Below are positions 32,444 to 41,698 of a stretch of 64,000 nucleotides of DNA, piece after piece. Within the stretch, counting starts at the first letter, position 1. Every line of letters starts with the position of its first letter. This DNA comes from RUG626 sp051866775 (GTDB lineage Bacteria; Bacillota; Clostridia; Oscillospirales; Oscillospiraceae): contig JBJDXR010000047.1 of NCBI GenBank assembly GCA_051866775.1, positions 62,001-126,000 of the forward strand. The letters run 5' to 3'. A model generated the notes under the pieces. It saw only the letters and a program-made list of their open reading frames with translations, had not been told where the DNA came from and searched no databases. Both the position numbers and the translations under genes were made by a program.

Positions 32444-32731
32444 TCACCTGAAAAGCCTGGCGAAGAACCCCTCGCCAGAGGGCGCAGAGTCCTCATATTC
32501 CAGACTGTCTATACTCCCGGTTATCATCACGTCCCCGCTGTCAACGCTGAGCTTCTCCATGTGCAGATTTTCGCCGTGAACAGTCAGTATTCCCTGGCTG
32601 GTTCCCATTATTACCTCCTGCTCGTTGAAGCTCTCAACCTCTGTGACACCTGAAACTGAGAGCTTTTTGCGGTTATCCATAACTATCCCATGCGGTATCT
32701 CCACAGGAGGCCGCCTCTCCTCATATGCCAT
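32444..32731 (-). CDS. yabP: Sporulation protein YabP
   Basis: 95 aa, full length. YabP/YqfC family: PHGIVMDNRKKLSVSGVTEVESFNEQEVIM, TSQGILTVHGENLHMEKLSVDSGDVMITG, SLEYED. YabP acts with YabQ in the mother cell and localises around the forespore; in Bacillus it is under SigE. GGGGAG upstream of the ATG. I could not find a convincing SigE promoter in the 200-base gap; a CATATGTT box is present but its -35 region is poor. First gene of the yabP-yabQ-divIC-yabR set, a good marker of a spore-forming lineage. Confidence 0.93.
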   Translation of the reverse strand: MAYEERRPPVEIPHGIVMDNRKKLSVSGVTEVESFNEQEVIMGTSQGILTVHGENLHMEKLSVDSGDVMITGSIDSLEYEDSAPSGEGFFARLFR

Positions 32732-32844
32732 GTTTTCTCCCCGCTTTCACGCCGCTTATTTTCTGATCGTTAAATGTATATTTGGACACGCAGCAACATA
32801 TGCGCTCTTTTACTTTATATAAAGGTAAACTTTTGTCGAAGGTG

Positions 32845-32873
32845 TTGACAACAAATTGTAAATAGTGTATAGT
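32845..32873 (+). promoter_or_regulatory. Sigma-A-type promoter of the M23 peptidase gene
   Basis: TTGACA (32845-32850), 17-base spacer, TATAGT (32868-32873). Confidence 0.75.
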
Positions 32874-32890
32874 GCATTTTGCAACTAATT

Positions 32891-32916
32891 GTAACACTTT
32901 TGTTACCTGCGGTTAC
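32891..32916. repeat. GTAAC/GTTAC repeats in the M23 peptidase leader
   Basis: GTAAC-N6-GTTAC (32891-32906) is an inverted repeat; a further GTTAC follows at 32912-32916. They lie between the predicted transcription start and the ribosome site, so a repressor or RNA-binding site is possible. Confidence 0.35.
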
Positions 32917-32932
32917 ATTACGGAGGTTAAAT

Positions 32933-34192
32933 ATGGTTTTTCATAGAAACTCAGACGAGCCATCCGGTAAATCAAGAAGGTTTTCCGGACTTACAAAGCG
33001 CGCGAAAATAACAGCGCTGGCGTCTCTCACGTCCTTCTGCGCGGCGCTTGTGATAGCCACTGTTTTCTGCAGTTCCTTCATCTGCTACGCCGTCTCCTAT
33101 GACGGCACTGCGCTTGGCGAAGTAAGCAGCCGTTCCGAACTTATTGAGGCAATAGAAGCGGCAGAGACCGTGGCCTCGGGCATTCTCGGTGAGGAGCTTT
33201 CAATAGCCTCCTCAGTCACTGTCACCGCCGGACTCGGCACGGCCGGAGGTAGCTCTGACCAGCTTACGGATATGCTTCTTGAAAATGTAGACGGCATTGT
33301 CCGCAAATACGCTATCACAGTTGACGGCTCAGCTGTCGGCACGCTTGATTCAAGCGATGAGCTTTCCGACATACTTGACTCGATCTTGGATGAATACTCC
33401 AATAAGGACACTGTCTCTGCGGGATTTGCACAGGATGTCTCCGTGGACTATATATTTATTAGCGAGGAGCTTGAAAGCGATCCGGAGAAGATTGCCCAGC
33501 TTCTCTCCCCGGAAAACAGCCAGTCCCCATACAGCCTTACCGTCCTCACCAGCGACATCTCGGAAGTTGTCGAGGCCGTGGAGTACACCACCGAGTACGA
33601 ATTCGACGACGAAAAATACTCCGATGAGGAGGAGCTGCTCCAAACAGGAAAGGACGGCGCCATGTCCGTCACCTATTTGACCCGCAGGTCAAATGGCGAG
33701 GAGCTGTCCTCCGTTGTCACCGGCTCCTATGTCTTAGCCGATGCCATTCCGGAAAAAATACTTGTGGGCACAAAGCCCGGCTCCCGTTCCGATTCCACCG
33801 GGACCTATATCTGGCCCGCCGAGGGTACGCTGTCCTCTGATTTTGGATACCGCAGCGTGGCCGTCGGTTCCTCAAACCACAAGGGCATAGACATCGCCAG
33901 CAGCTCCGGCACCCCCATATACGCCGCTGACGGCGGAACAGTCATTTTTGCCCAGTACTGGACAGGCAGCGGCTACGGCAATCTGATAGAGATAGAGCAT
34001 GACAACGGCGATATCACCTACTATGGACACCTAAGCTCCATATCCGTCTCTGAGGGCGACAAGGTTGCGCAGGGAGATCTGATAGGCGAGATGGGCGCCA
34101 CCGGGAACGTCAGCGGAACACATCTTCACTTTGAGATCCGTCCCGGCGGCGGTGAACCGGCAAATCCCCTTAACTATCTGCCCGAGCGCTGA
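32933..34192 (+). CDS. Membrane-anchored M23 peptidoglycan endopeptidase with G5-like domain
   Basis: 419 aa from the ATG at 32933 with CGGAGGT upstream; the frame open from 32879 lacks a site. A basic cytosolic tail of about 30 residues is followed by one membrane helix (SLTSFCAALVIATVFCSSF). A long acidic, Ser-rich outside region of about 140 residues follows. Next is a G5-like domain (EYTTEYEFDDEKY..QTGKDGAMSVTYLTRRSNGEE..KILVGTK), then a C-terminal LytM/M23 domain with complete zinc ligands in NHKGIDIA and HLHFEIRPGG. It probably cuts peptide cross-bridges at the cell surface during growth, division or spore engulfment. It is a single-gene unit with its own promoter and terminator. Confidence 0.92.
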   Translation: MVFHRNSDEPSGKSRRFSGLTKRAKITALASLTSFCAALVIATVFCSSFICYAVSYDGTALGEVSSRSELIEAIEAAETVASGILGEELSIASSVTVTAGLGTAGGSSDQLTDMLLENVDGIVRKYAITVDGSAVGTLDSSDELSDILDSILDEYSNKDTVSAGFAQDVSVDYIFISEELESDPEKIAQLLSPENSQSPYSLTVLTSDISEVVEAVEYTTEYEFDDEKYSDEEELLQTGKDGAMSVTYLTRRSNGEELSSVVTGSYVLADAIPEKILVGTKPGSRSDSTGTYIWPAEGTLSSDFGYRSVAVGSSNHKGIDIASSSGTPIYAADGGTVIFAQYWTGSGYGNLIEIEHDNGDITYYGHLSSISVSEGDKVAQGDLIGEMGATGNVSGTHLHFEIRPGGGEPANPLNYLPER

Positions 34193-34213
34193 GAGCATAA
34201 AATTAATACAATA

Positions 34214-34257
34214 AAGGCAGGAGCTTTTTAGGTAAAAGCTCCTGCCTTCAACTTTTT
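34214..34257. terminator. Bidirectional intrinsic terminator
   Basis: AAGGCAGGAGCTTTT / AAAAGCTCCTGCCTT, a perfect 15-pair stem, with TTTTTTT rightward after CAAC and TTTATTGT leftward. Shared by the convergent M23 peptidase and DUF975 genes. Confidence 0.9.
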
Positions 34258-34261
34258 TTAA

Positions 34262-35047
34262 TCAATTTTCACCGGTCTGTCCGTAGGAGGCGTTCCAGCT
34301 CCCTACAGTGAGATTTGAGTAAAACACCGCACTGGAAATATAGTAATATGGGTATACCCACACGTCAAGCAACGGAAGCCCCACTATGGCGGAGACAAAG
34401 CCGGAGGCTATAAGCCACATCAGAAAGGAGAGCAGCAAGGTGAAATACCGCCATTTGTTGCCGCGCATCAGCCGCGCCGACTGCCTCATGCACTGTACCG
34501 GCCCCAGCTCAGGATTATCGTACAGCACCATGATAGCCATGCTGTAGCGCAGCATTATTATCAGCCCCGGGACTATAAGCAGCACAAACCCTATGGCCGC
34601 GAATATATAAGTCAGAATATTGATTATCAATATTTTCCAAAAGTGATTAAAGGAATAGAATATGGAGCGGAAGTGTGTCTCGATCCCACGGCTCTCCATA
34701 AGCGCGTGAAATTGATAGCCGGCGGTGAGCAGCATACCGACAAAGAACATAACGACAGCCAAAAATGATGAGAACGCGCTTTTGCGGAAGGCCTCCAGTC
34801 CCGGCAGCGTTATGCTCTCAATTATCCTCTCCGCCTCCTCAACGGTGGTTGCGCTTTCTATCCTTTTGGCTGTAGCCTGTGCTATGTCGTATACCTGATT
34901 ATAATAATCGTTATAGCCGGACAGCTCATAACACAGATATGTTACAAAATACTGAAGCAGAATAAAAACTACAGACGTCATAATTATTACAAATGCCCGC
35001 TTTTTAATTGTCTCTCTCGCCTGAAGTTTTATCTCACGATTGGCCAT
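34262..35047 (-). CDS. DUF975-family membrane protein
   Basis: 261 aa. A cytosolic N-terminal helix (REIKLQARETIKKR) is followed by about five to six membrane segments. The family core is clear: LIVPGLIIMLRYSMAIMVLYDNPELGPVQCMRQSARLMRGNKWRYF, then LLLSFLMWLIASG. DUF975 proteins are common in Firmicutes and have no known activity. It lies 24 bases after a MATE exporter gene on the same strand and probably shares its transcript. Confidence 0.88.
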   Translation of the reverse strand: MANREIKLQARETIKKRAFVIIMTSVVFILLQYFVTYLCYELSGYNDYYNQVYDIAQATAKRIESATTVEEAERIIESITLPGLEAFRKSAFSSFLAVVMFFVGMLLTAGYQFHALMESRGIETHFRSIFYSFNHFWKILIINILTYIFAAIGFVLLIVPGLIIMLRYSMAIMVLYDNPELGPVQCMRQSARLMRGNKWRYFTLLLSFLMWLIASGFVSAIVGLPLLDVWVYPYYYISSAVFYSNLTVGSWNASYGQTGEN

Positions 35048-35071
35048 AAGCCGCTCCTTTCACTTTCCTAA

Positions 35072-36436
35072 TCAGGGGTTGTCCTGTACGTTTAAAATGA
35101 CCTTTCTGTATATTCTCAGAAGCAATGTCACTGATACCGCAAGTGATGCCACCTCCGCTATCGGGAAGGACCACCATACCAGCGAAAGCTCGCCCAGCTT
35201 TGCAAATATATAAGCAACCGGGATCAGCACTATTATCTGTCTTGAAAATGACATCAGAGCACTGTAGACGCCGTTGCCAAGGGCCTGAAACACGGAACCC
35301 GAGACGATACATATCCCGGAGAATACGAAGCTTATGGACATGGTCCTGAGCGCCGGTATGCCTATCTCAAGCATATAATCAGAGGCGCTGAACATCCCCA
35401 GAAGCTGTCCCGGAAACAGCTGGAAAACCGCAAGGCCCACCAGTGTTATTGCCTCACCCACCAGCAGGCTCAGCTTTATTGTTTTTATTATCCTGCTGCG
35501 CTTCTGCGCACCGTAATTATATGCCACGATAGGCACCATGCCGTTGTTAAGTCCAAACACGGGCATACAGACGATGCTCTGGATCTTGAAGTACGCTCCG
35601 AACACCGCGGTGGCCGTGGAGGAGAAAACGATCAGGATACGGTTCATGCAGTAGCTCATAACAGAGCCGATGGCCTGCATTATCGTAGTGGGGATGCCTA
35701 TTTTAAGTATATTCCCTATTATTCCCCCGTCAAGGCGCATTGAACCGTGATTTATGCGCACCTCTTTATTTATTCTCTGGTGCAGTATTACCGCCAATAA
35801 CGCTGCGATTATCTGTCCTATTACCGTTGCAGCTGCGGCTCCGGCAACGCCCATCTTCGGAAGTCCAAAGTAGCCGAAAATAAGTATCGGGTCAAGGATT
35901 ATGTTTATAATAGCGCCGGTGGCCTGTATTATCATTGTATAGACTGTCCTGCCGGTGGCCTGAAACAGCCTCTCAAAGGCTATCTGCGTGAAGAGGCCAA
36001 AGGAGAAGATACACACGATTGATAAGTAGCTTACACCGTACTCCAGTATCTGGGGATCCGTGTCGGCCGTCATCTGCGTAATTAGGAAGGGTCGCGCCAG
36101 AAAAATCCCCACAAGCAGGAAGATTATGTAGCTTACCGCTGCAAGGAACAGCCCGTTTTTTGCAATCGCATTAGCCTTGCTGCCGTTCTTTTCTCCCAGC
36201 GCCTTTGATACCAGGGCGTTCATTCCCACGCCCACGCCGTTTGCAAAAGCTATCAGCAGCATCTGCACCGGGAAGGCCAGCGACACCGCTGTAAGCGCGT
36301 TCTCATTTATCTGACTCACAAAAATGCTGTCGACGATGTTGTAAAGTGCCTGAACGATCTGCGAGATCATCATCGGCAGCGACATTGTGATGAGCAGCTT
36401 TCCTACGCTCATCACTCCCATCTTATTCTCTTTCAT
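35072..36436 (-). CDS. MATE-family efflux transporter
   Basis: 454 aa from the ATG at 36436 with GAGGG upstream; the TTG at 36448 is too far up. Twelve membrane helices in two similar halves. Family signatures: LPMMISQIVQALYNIVDSIFVSQI at the start, ALGEKNGSKANAIAKNG, then GLFTQIAFERLFQATGRTVYTM and GLNNGMVPIVAYNYGAQKRSRI in the second half. MATE proteins export cationic drugs or metabolites using Na+ or H+ gradients. It has a good promoter of its own and is followed by a DUF975 gene. Confidence 0.93.
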   Translation of the reverse strand: MKENKMGVMSVGKLLITMSLPMMISQIVQALYNIVDSIFVSQINENALTAVSLAFPVQMLLIAFANGVGVGMNALVSKALGEKNGSKANAIAKNGLFLAAVSYIIFLLVGIFLARPFLITQMTADTDPQILEYGVSYLSIVCIFSFGLFTQIAFERLFQATGRTVYTMIIQATGAIINIILDPILIFGYFGLPKMGVAGAAAATVIGQIIAALLAVILHQRINKEVRINHGSMRLDGGIIGNILKIGIPTTIMQAIGSVMSYCMNRILIVFSSTATAVFGAYFKIQSIVCMPVFGLNNGMVPIVAYNYGAQKRSRIIKTIKLSLLVGEAITLVGLAVFQLFPGQLLGMFSASDYMLEIGIPALRTMSISFVFSGICIVSGSVFQALGNGVYSALMSFSRQIIVLIPVAYIFAKLGELSLVWWSFPIAEVASLAVSVTLLLRIYRKVILNVQDNP

Positions 36437-36476
36437 ACCAACCCTCAATACACTCTATATTCATACATATTGATAT

Positions 36477-36505
36477 ATTATCTCTTTTTATACCTGTTTT
36501 GTCAA
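36477..36505 (-). promoter_or_regulatory. Sigma-A-type promoter of the MATE gene
   Basis: Read leftward: TTGACA (36505-36500), 17-base spacer, GATAAT (36482-36477). Confidence 0.78.
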
Positions 36506-36521
36506 TTACAATCTAAATGAT

Positions 36522-36547
36522 GACTGCCGGACATATGTCCGGCAGTC
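36522..36547 (-). terminator. Palindromic terminator-like hairpin at the end of the purine operon
   Basis: A perfect 26-base palindrome (GACTGCCGGACAT and its complement) 23 bases after the purL stop. The leftward tail ATCATTTAGATT is T-poor, so termination may be partial. Confidence 0.6.
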
Positions 36548-36570
36548 TCAGGCACTTATCATCAGGGAGC

Positions 36571-39500
36571 TTACTTGAAATATTTTACGGCGGACTCAAA
36601 GAGCTTCATATCGTAATTTCCGGGCACGTTCTTATAGAGCCCCCCGGCGCGCTCGGTATGGCCCATCTTTCCGAAAACCCTGCCATCCGGGCTTGTTATT
36701 CCCTCGATGGCGCAGAAGGAACCGTTGGGGTTGTGGGCGATGTCCATGGTGGGCCTGCCGTTAAAGTCCACATACTGGGTGGCTATCTGCCCGTGATCGG
36801 CAAGAGAGGCCACGATCTGACCGCCTGCCAGGAACCTGCCCTCCCCGTGGGAAATGGCTACGGTATAGATATCCCCGGGCTTCGTCGCGGCAAACCACGG
36901 CGATTTATTTGACGCCACACGTGTGCGTACAAGCCGTGACTGGTGGCGGCCGATGGTGTTGAACGTCAGCGTCGGGCAGTTTTCATCCGTGTCAATTATC
37001 TTCCCGTAAGGCACAAGCCCCAGCTTTATCAGAGCCTGAAATCCGTTGCAGATACCGCCCATAAGGCCGTCGCGGGTCTCAAGAAGCCGCGTGACAGCAT
37101 CTCCGACTGAGGCATTGCGGAAAAATGCCGTTATGAACTTACCGGAGCCGTCCGGCTCGTCTCCTCCCGAGAATCCACCCGGGACAAAAACTATCTGTGA
37201 ATCATCAACTAAGCTTGCAAAGCTCTCCACCGACTGGGCTATGCTGTCGGCGGTCATATTCCTTATGACGAACACCTTAGCCTCAGCTCCGGCGTTTTCA
37301 AAGGCCCGGGCTGTGTCAAACTCGCAGTTCGTGCCGGGGAACACCGGTATAAGGACTCTGGGCTTTGCCGTTTTTACAGCGGGAGCAGCGCGCGTGACCG
37401 CGGTAAAATTAAATTCCATGGTTGTGTCGGTGTAGCCCGCCTTGGTGGGATAGACCTTTTCAAGCCTGCCCTCATAAAGCTCAAGAAGCTCGGAAAGGTC
37501 TATTATATCGGAACCAAATGACAAAGCTTCGTCGTCTGTCGTAGTTCCAAGGACTGTCCCAACCGGCTCACCGCCGGTAAGCTCTACGATAAATGAGCCA
37601 TATGCATAGCCGAATATCTCCCCGACCGTAACACCGTCAGCAAAGGAGAAGCCCACACCGTTTCCTATCGCCATCTTGAACACCGCCTCGGCCGCTCCGC
37701 CGAGTGTCGGTGTGTATACGGCGGCGGCCCTGCCGCTCCTTATAAGCTCCGTCACCTCGCCGTAGAGCTTCTTCAGGCTCTGGGCCGTGGGAAGCCCCCT
37801 GTCGTACTCAGGTTTAAGCCAGCAAACCGTGTGCCCCGGCGCCTTAAAGTCATTGGATATAACCTCCGACTCCTTGCCTGTGGTGACCGCGAAGGACACG
37901 AGCGTGGGAGGGACATCAAGCTCCTCAAAGCTTCCGGACATGGAATCCTTTCCGCCTATAGAGGCGATCCCCAGCTCACGCTGGGCCTTTAAAGAACCTA
38001 AAAGCGCCGCCATGGGCTGGCCCCAGCGCTTGGGATCGGTACCCGGCTTGCAGAAGTACTCCTGGAAGGTAAGGTACACATCCTCAAAGGAGGCTCCGGC
38101 TGCAATCAGCTTTGATACAGACTCAACAACGGATATATAAGCTCCCTTAAAGGGATCTTTGGACATCATATCGGCGTTATAGCCCCACGCCATGAAGGAG
38201 CAGGCGTCCGTATTGCCGCTGTCTGTAGGTATGCGGTGTGCCATGGCCTGTATCGGCGTGAGCTGGTTCTTTCCGCCGAAGGGCATAAGCAGCGTCGCGG
38301 CGCCGATGGTGGAGTCGAAGCGCTCGGACAGTCCTCTTTTTGAGCAGATGTTAAGATCCGCTGCCATAGCTTTAATATTCTCAATGAATCCGCCTATGAC
38401 CTGTTTTTTAATACACTCCGGTTCGGCTATACAAACGCTCGTATGTTTTGGGGCGCCGTTCGTATTGAGGAACTCCCTCGATATATTGACGATGCTCCTG
38501 CCGTTCCAATCCATAACTAAACGCGGCTCCTCTGTCACCACCGCAATTACGGTGGACTCAAGGTTCTCGCTGTCGGCGATAGCTCTGAAGGCGTCCACGT
38601 CCTGCGCGGCGACCACGACGGCCATGCGCTCCTGGGACTCGGAAATGGCAAGCTCCGTGCCGTCAAGCCCCTCGTACTTTTTGGGTACCGCGTTTAAGTT
38701 TATGTGAAGCCCGTCCGCAAGCTCTCCTACGGCAACGGACACTCCGCCCGCTCCGAAATCGTTGCAGCGCTTTATGAGCTTGGTCGCCGCGGCGTTTCTG
38801 AAGAGGCGCTGGAGCTTCCTCTCCTCTGGGGCGTTGCCCTTCTGCACCTCCGCCCCGCAGGTCTCTACGGAGTGGGCGTTGTGGGCCTTTGAGGAGCCGG
38901 TGGCTCCGCCTATGCCGTCGCGTCCTGTGCGTCCGCCGAGAAGTATGACGATATCTCCGGGTGCCGGCACCTCCCTGCGCACGTTCTCCGCCGGAGCGGC
39001 GGCTATCACCGCGCCGATCTCCATATGCTTTGCAGCGTAACCGGGATGGTATATCTCATCTACTATGCCCGTAGCCAGGCCTATCTGGTTGCCGTAGGAG
39101 CTGTAGCCGGAGGCTGCGCCGGTCACAAGCTGGCGCTGTGGGAGTTTCCCGGGGATAGTCTCTGATACGGGAACGGTGGGGTCGGCAGCGCCTGTTACCC
39201 TCATGGCCGCATATACATAGGAGCGCCCGGACAGGGGGTCGCGTATGGCTCCTCCGATACAGGTGGCCGCACCGCCGAAAGGCTCTATCTCCGTGGGATG
39301 GTTGTGGGTCTCATTCTTAAAGAGCAGCAGCCAATCCTGCTCCTCCCCGCGGGCGGTTATCTTCATTTTGACGGTGCAGGCGTTTATCTCCTCAGACTCG
39401 TCAAGCTTCGGGAGAAGCCCTTTCTTTTTGAGGTATTTAACCCCTACCGTCGCAATATCCATAAGGCAGATGGGCTTTTTATCGCCGCACTCCTCCCTCA

Positions 39501-40248
39501 TGGAGAGGTAATTTTCATACTCCTCCTTGGCCTCAGGGTCATCAAAAGCCACGTCATCTATGTGCGTGAGGAAGGTGGTATGACGGCAGTGATCTGACCA
39601 GTAGGTGTCTATCATGCGTATTTCTGTTATAGTCGGCTCCCTGCCCTCTGAGCGGAAGTAGTCCCGGCAAAACATCAGGTCGTCGGCGTCCATAGCCAGT
39701 CCGTATTTTGCGCAGAACTCCTCTATCCCGTCATGCTCCAGTGCTGTAAAGCCGTTAAGGGTCTCCACCTGGGTGGGGATCTCGTAGTTGGCCTTAAGGG
39801 TCTCAAAGCGCTCCATTGACGCCTCTCTTGCCTCAACGGGGTTTATGACATATTTCTTTATACGCTCAAGCTCGTCGCCTGATATATCCCCGCCAAGCAC
39901 ATACACCTTGGCGGTACGCACGAGGGGCCTCTCCCCCTGGGATATTATCTGTATGCACTGGGCCGCGGAATCCGCCCGCTGGTCAAACTGCCCCGGAAGA
40001 TATTCCACCGCAAAAACGGTGCCGTCCGCCTCCAGCTCGCCGCTTATATCGTCCAGCTGAGGTTCTGAAAATACAGATACGCAGCTTTTTTTAAAAAGCT
40101 CCTCATCTATGCCCTCCACATCATAGCGGTTTAAGATGCGCAGGCTCTCAAGAGCTTTTATCCCCAGAAGGCCGCAAATATCCGATTTGAGCGCCTCCGC
40201 CTCAAGGCGAAGGCCATCCTTTTTCTCCACAAATACCCTAAAAACCAT
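36571..40248 (-). CDS. purL: Phosphoribosylformylglycinamidine synthase, single-chain long form with glutaminase domain
   Basis: 1225 aa. It forms FGAM from FGAR, ATP and glutamine. The chain has an N-terminal PurS-like region, two tandem AIRS-type halves and a C-terminal class I glutaminase (about residues 965-1225). Synthase signatures include DTYWSDHCRHTTFLT, NETHNHPTEIEPFGGAATCIGG, GGRTGRDGIGGATGSSK, NDFGAGGVSVAVGEL and GGKDSMSGSFEE. The glutaminase has the nucleophile elbow GGICNGFQ and the His/Glu in ISHGEGR. This one-chain architecture occurs in proteobacteria, eukaryotes and clostridial relatives, unlike the separate PurS, PurQ and PurL of Bacillus. Last gene of the operon; it starts one base after the purD stop. 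Confidence 0.96.
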   Translation of the reverse strand: MVFRVFVEKKDGLRLEAEALKSDICGLLGIKALESLRILNRYDVEGIDEELFKKSCVSVFSEPQLDDISGELEADGTVFAVEYLPGQFDQRADSAAQCIQIISQGERPLVRTAKVYVLGGDISGDELERIKKYVINPVEAREASMERFETLKANYEIPTQVETLNGFTALEHDGIEEFCAKYGLAMDADDLMFCRDYFRSEGREPTITEIRMIDTYWSDHCRHTTFLTHIDDVAFDDPEAKEEYENYLSMREECGDKKPICLMDIATVGVKYLKKKGLLPKLDESEEINACTVKMKITARGEEQDWLLLFKNETHNHPTEIEPFGGAATCIGGAIRDPLSGRSYVYAAMRVTGAADPTVPVSETIPGKLPQRQLVTGAASGYSSYGNQIGLATGIVDEIYHPGYAAKHMEIGAVIAAAPAENVRREVPAPGDIVILLGGRTGRDGIGGATGSSKAHNAHSVETCGAEVQKGNAPEERKLQRLFRNAAATKLIKRCNDFGAGGVSVAVGELADGLHINLNAVPKKYEGLDGTELAISESQERMAVVVAAQDVDAFRAIADSENLESTVIAVVTEEPRLVMDWNGRSIVNISREFLNTNGAPKHTSVCIAEPECIKKQVIGGFIENIKAMAADLNICSKRGLSERFDSTIGAATLLMPFGGKNQLTPIQAMAHRIPTDSGNTDACSFMAWGYNADMMSKDPFKGAYISVVESVSKLIAAGASFEDVYLTFQEYFCKPGTDPKRWGQPMAALLGSLKAQRELGIASIGGKDSMSGSFEELDVPPTLVSFAVTTGKESEVISNDFKAPGHTVCWLKPEYDRGLPTAQSLKKLYGEVTELIRSGRAAAVYTPTLGGAAEAVFKMAIGNGVGFSFADGVTVGEIFGYAYGSFIVELTGGEPVGTVLGTTTDDEALSFGSDIIDLSELLELYEGRLEKVYPTKAGYTDTTMEFNFTAVTRAAPAVKTAKPRVLIPVFPGTNCEFDTARAFENAGAEAKVFVIRNMTADSIAQSVESFASLVDDSQIVFVPGGFSGGDEPDGSGKFITAFFRNASVGDAVTRLLETRDGLMGGICNGFQALIKLGLVPYGKIIDTDENCPTLTFNTIGRHQSRLVRTRVASNKSPWFAATKPGDIYTVAISHGEGRFLAGGQIVASLADHGQIATQYVDFNGRPTMDIAHNPNGSFCAIEGITSPDGRVFGKMGHTERAGGLYKNVPGNYDMKLFESAVKYFK

Positions 40249-40249
40249 T

Positions 40250-41524
40250 TCAGCTCTCCTTTTTGACTTCCAAAGCGCGCTTCCCTATATCGCTGCGCCT
40301 GAAGCCGTTATCAAAAACGACCTTATCAGCATACCTATATGCGCCGTCTATGGCCTCTTTAAGCGTTTTTTCCACCGCCACGACCCCAAGCACTCGCCCA
40401 CCGTGGCTCAGAAGCTTCCCGTCCTTCAGTTCCGCGCCCGCAACATATATCTCGCGGTTCTCCTCCGGCCCGGGAAGGACTATATCATAGCCGCTCTCAT
40501 ATTTTACCGGGTAGCCCTTGGAGGCGAGCACCACACAGCAGGCGCTTTTATCAGAGAACTTGACCTCAGTATCGCCCAGCCTGCCCTCTGTCACCGCCTG
40601 CATGACGGTGAGCAGATCTGATTCCAGAAGCGGCAGTACCACCTGTGTCTCCGGGTCGCCAAAGCGGCAGTTGTACTCGATTACCTTGGGGCCGTCCTTC
40701 GTTATCATAAGGCCGAAATACAGGCACCCCTTGAAGGTGCGCCCCTCGGCGTTCATCGCCTTGATAGTGGGCAGGAAAATCTTCTCCATGCACTCCTTTG
40801 CGACGGCATCCGTGTAATACGGATTCGGCGCAACCGTACCCATACCACCGGTGTTGGGGCCAACGTCCCCGTCGTGGGCGCGCTTGTGGTCCATACTGGA
40901 TATCATAGGCACGATCACATTTCCGTCCGTAAAGGACAGCACCGACACCTCCGGTCCCTCAAGGTACTCCTCAATGACTATCGAGTTTCCGCTCTCGCCG
41001 AATACCTTGTCCTCCATTATGGAGCGGACGGCATTTACTGCCTCCTGCCGGGTCATAGCCACGGTAACTCCCTTGCCGAGGGCGAGGCCATCCGCCTTTA
41101 CCACCGTGGGGATGGGCGCCGTCTCAAGGTAGCTGAGCGCCGCGTCCATGTCGAAAAACACCTCATACCTTGCCGTGGGAATTCCGTATTTCTTCATAAG
41201 CCCCTTGGAAAAGACCTTGCTGCTTTCAATTATTGCGGCAGCCCTGCGCGGTCCAAAGCAGGGGATCCCTATCTTTTCAAGCTCGTCCACCGCCCCAAGG
41301 GCCAGAGGGTCGTCAGGCGCCACAACAGCGTAGTCAATGCCGCTTTCACCGGCAAATCCGACTATCCCGGCAATATCCTTGGCTCCGATATTAACACACT
41401 CCGCGTCGGCGGCGATGCCGCCGTTCCCCGGGAGGGCGTATATCTTTTCGACCTTATCGTTCTTTTTGAGCGCCTTTATTATGGCGTGCTCGCGGCCTCC
41501 GCCGCCCACGACAAGAATTTTCAT
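40250..41524 (-). CDS. purD: Phosphoribosylamine-glycine ligase (GAR synthetase)
   Basis: 424 aa from the ATG at 41524, six bases from GGAG; the ATG at 41527 is too close to it and the frame to 41596 has no site. ATP-grasp enzyme joining phosphoribosylamine and glycine. Signatures: MKILVVGGGGREHAI, AIIESSKVFSKGLMKKYGIPTA, VKADGLALGKGV, EEYLEGPEVSVLSF, HKRAHDGDVGPNTGGMG, and the metal-binding EYNCRFGDPETQ. Translation is coupled to purL through a TGA-A-ATG junction. A 174-base gap separates it from the aldo/keto reductase gene upstream. Confidence 0.96.
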   Translation of the reverse strand: MKILVVGGGGREHAIIKALKKNDKVEKIYALPGNGGIAADAECVNIGAKDIAGIVGFAGESGIDYAVVAPDDPLALGAVDELEKIGIPCFGPRRAAAIIESSKVFSKGLMKKYGIPTARYEVFFDMDAALSYLETAPIPTVVKADGLALGKGVTVAMTRQEAVNAVRSIMEDKVFGESGNSIVIEEYLEGPEVSVLSFTDGNVIVPMISSMDHKRAHDGDVGPNTGGMGTVAPNPYYTDAVAKECMEKIFLPTIKAMNAEGRTFKGCLYFGLMITKDGPKVIEYNCRFGDPETQVVLPLLESDLLTVMQAVTEGRLGDTEVKFSDKSACCVVLASKGYPVKYESGYDIVLPGPEENREIYVAGAELKDGKLLSHGGRVLGVVAVEKTLKEAIDGAYRYADKVVFDNGFRRSDIGKRALEVKKES

Positions 41525-41634
41525 CATGCTCTCCATTCTGCTGCCAGCAGCACAAAATTTAATTAAAATCTCCACCCGGATCGGGGAAGTCGCCATGCGC
41601 CTGCTCTGACGGCGCGGCTTCTAATAAGTAATAT

Positions 41635-41652
41635 AGTGTGATTTTTCACACT
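41635..41652. other. Small perfect hairpin between the aldo/keto reductase gene and purD
   Basis: AGTGTGA-TTTT-TCACACT inside the 174-base gap within the purine operon. No T-run on the minus strand. Either an RNA processing site or a small operator; nothing else was recognised in this gap. Confidence 0.3.
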
Positions 41653-41698
41653 GCTCTCTCCTGCCTAAAGCCAGCTTTTCCGGCGGCTATAGACCCGA

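Noticed and set aside
37046..39597. Plus-strand reading frames of 90-170 codons antisense to purL
   Set aside because: Shadow frames of a GC-rich, clearly conserved gene; no promoter or ribosome site.
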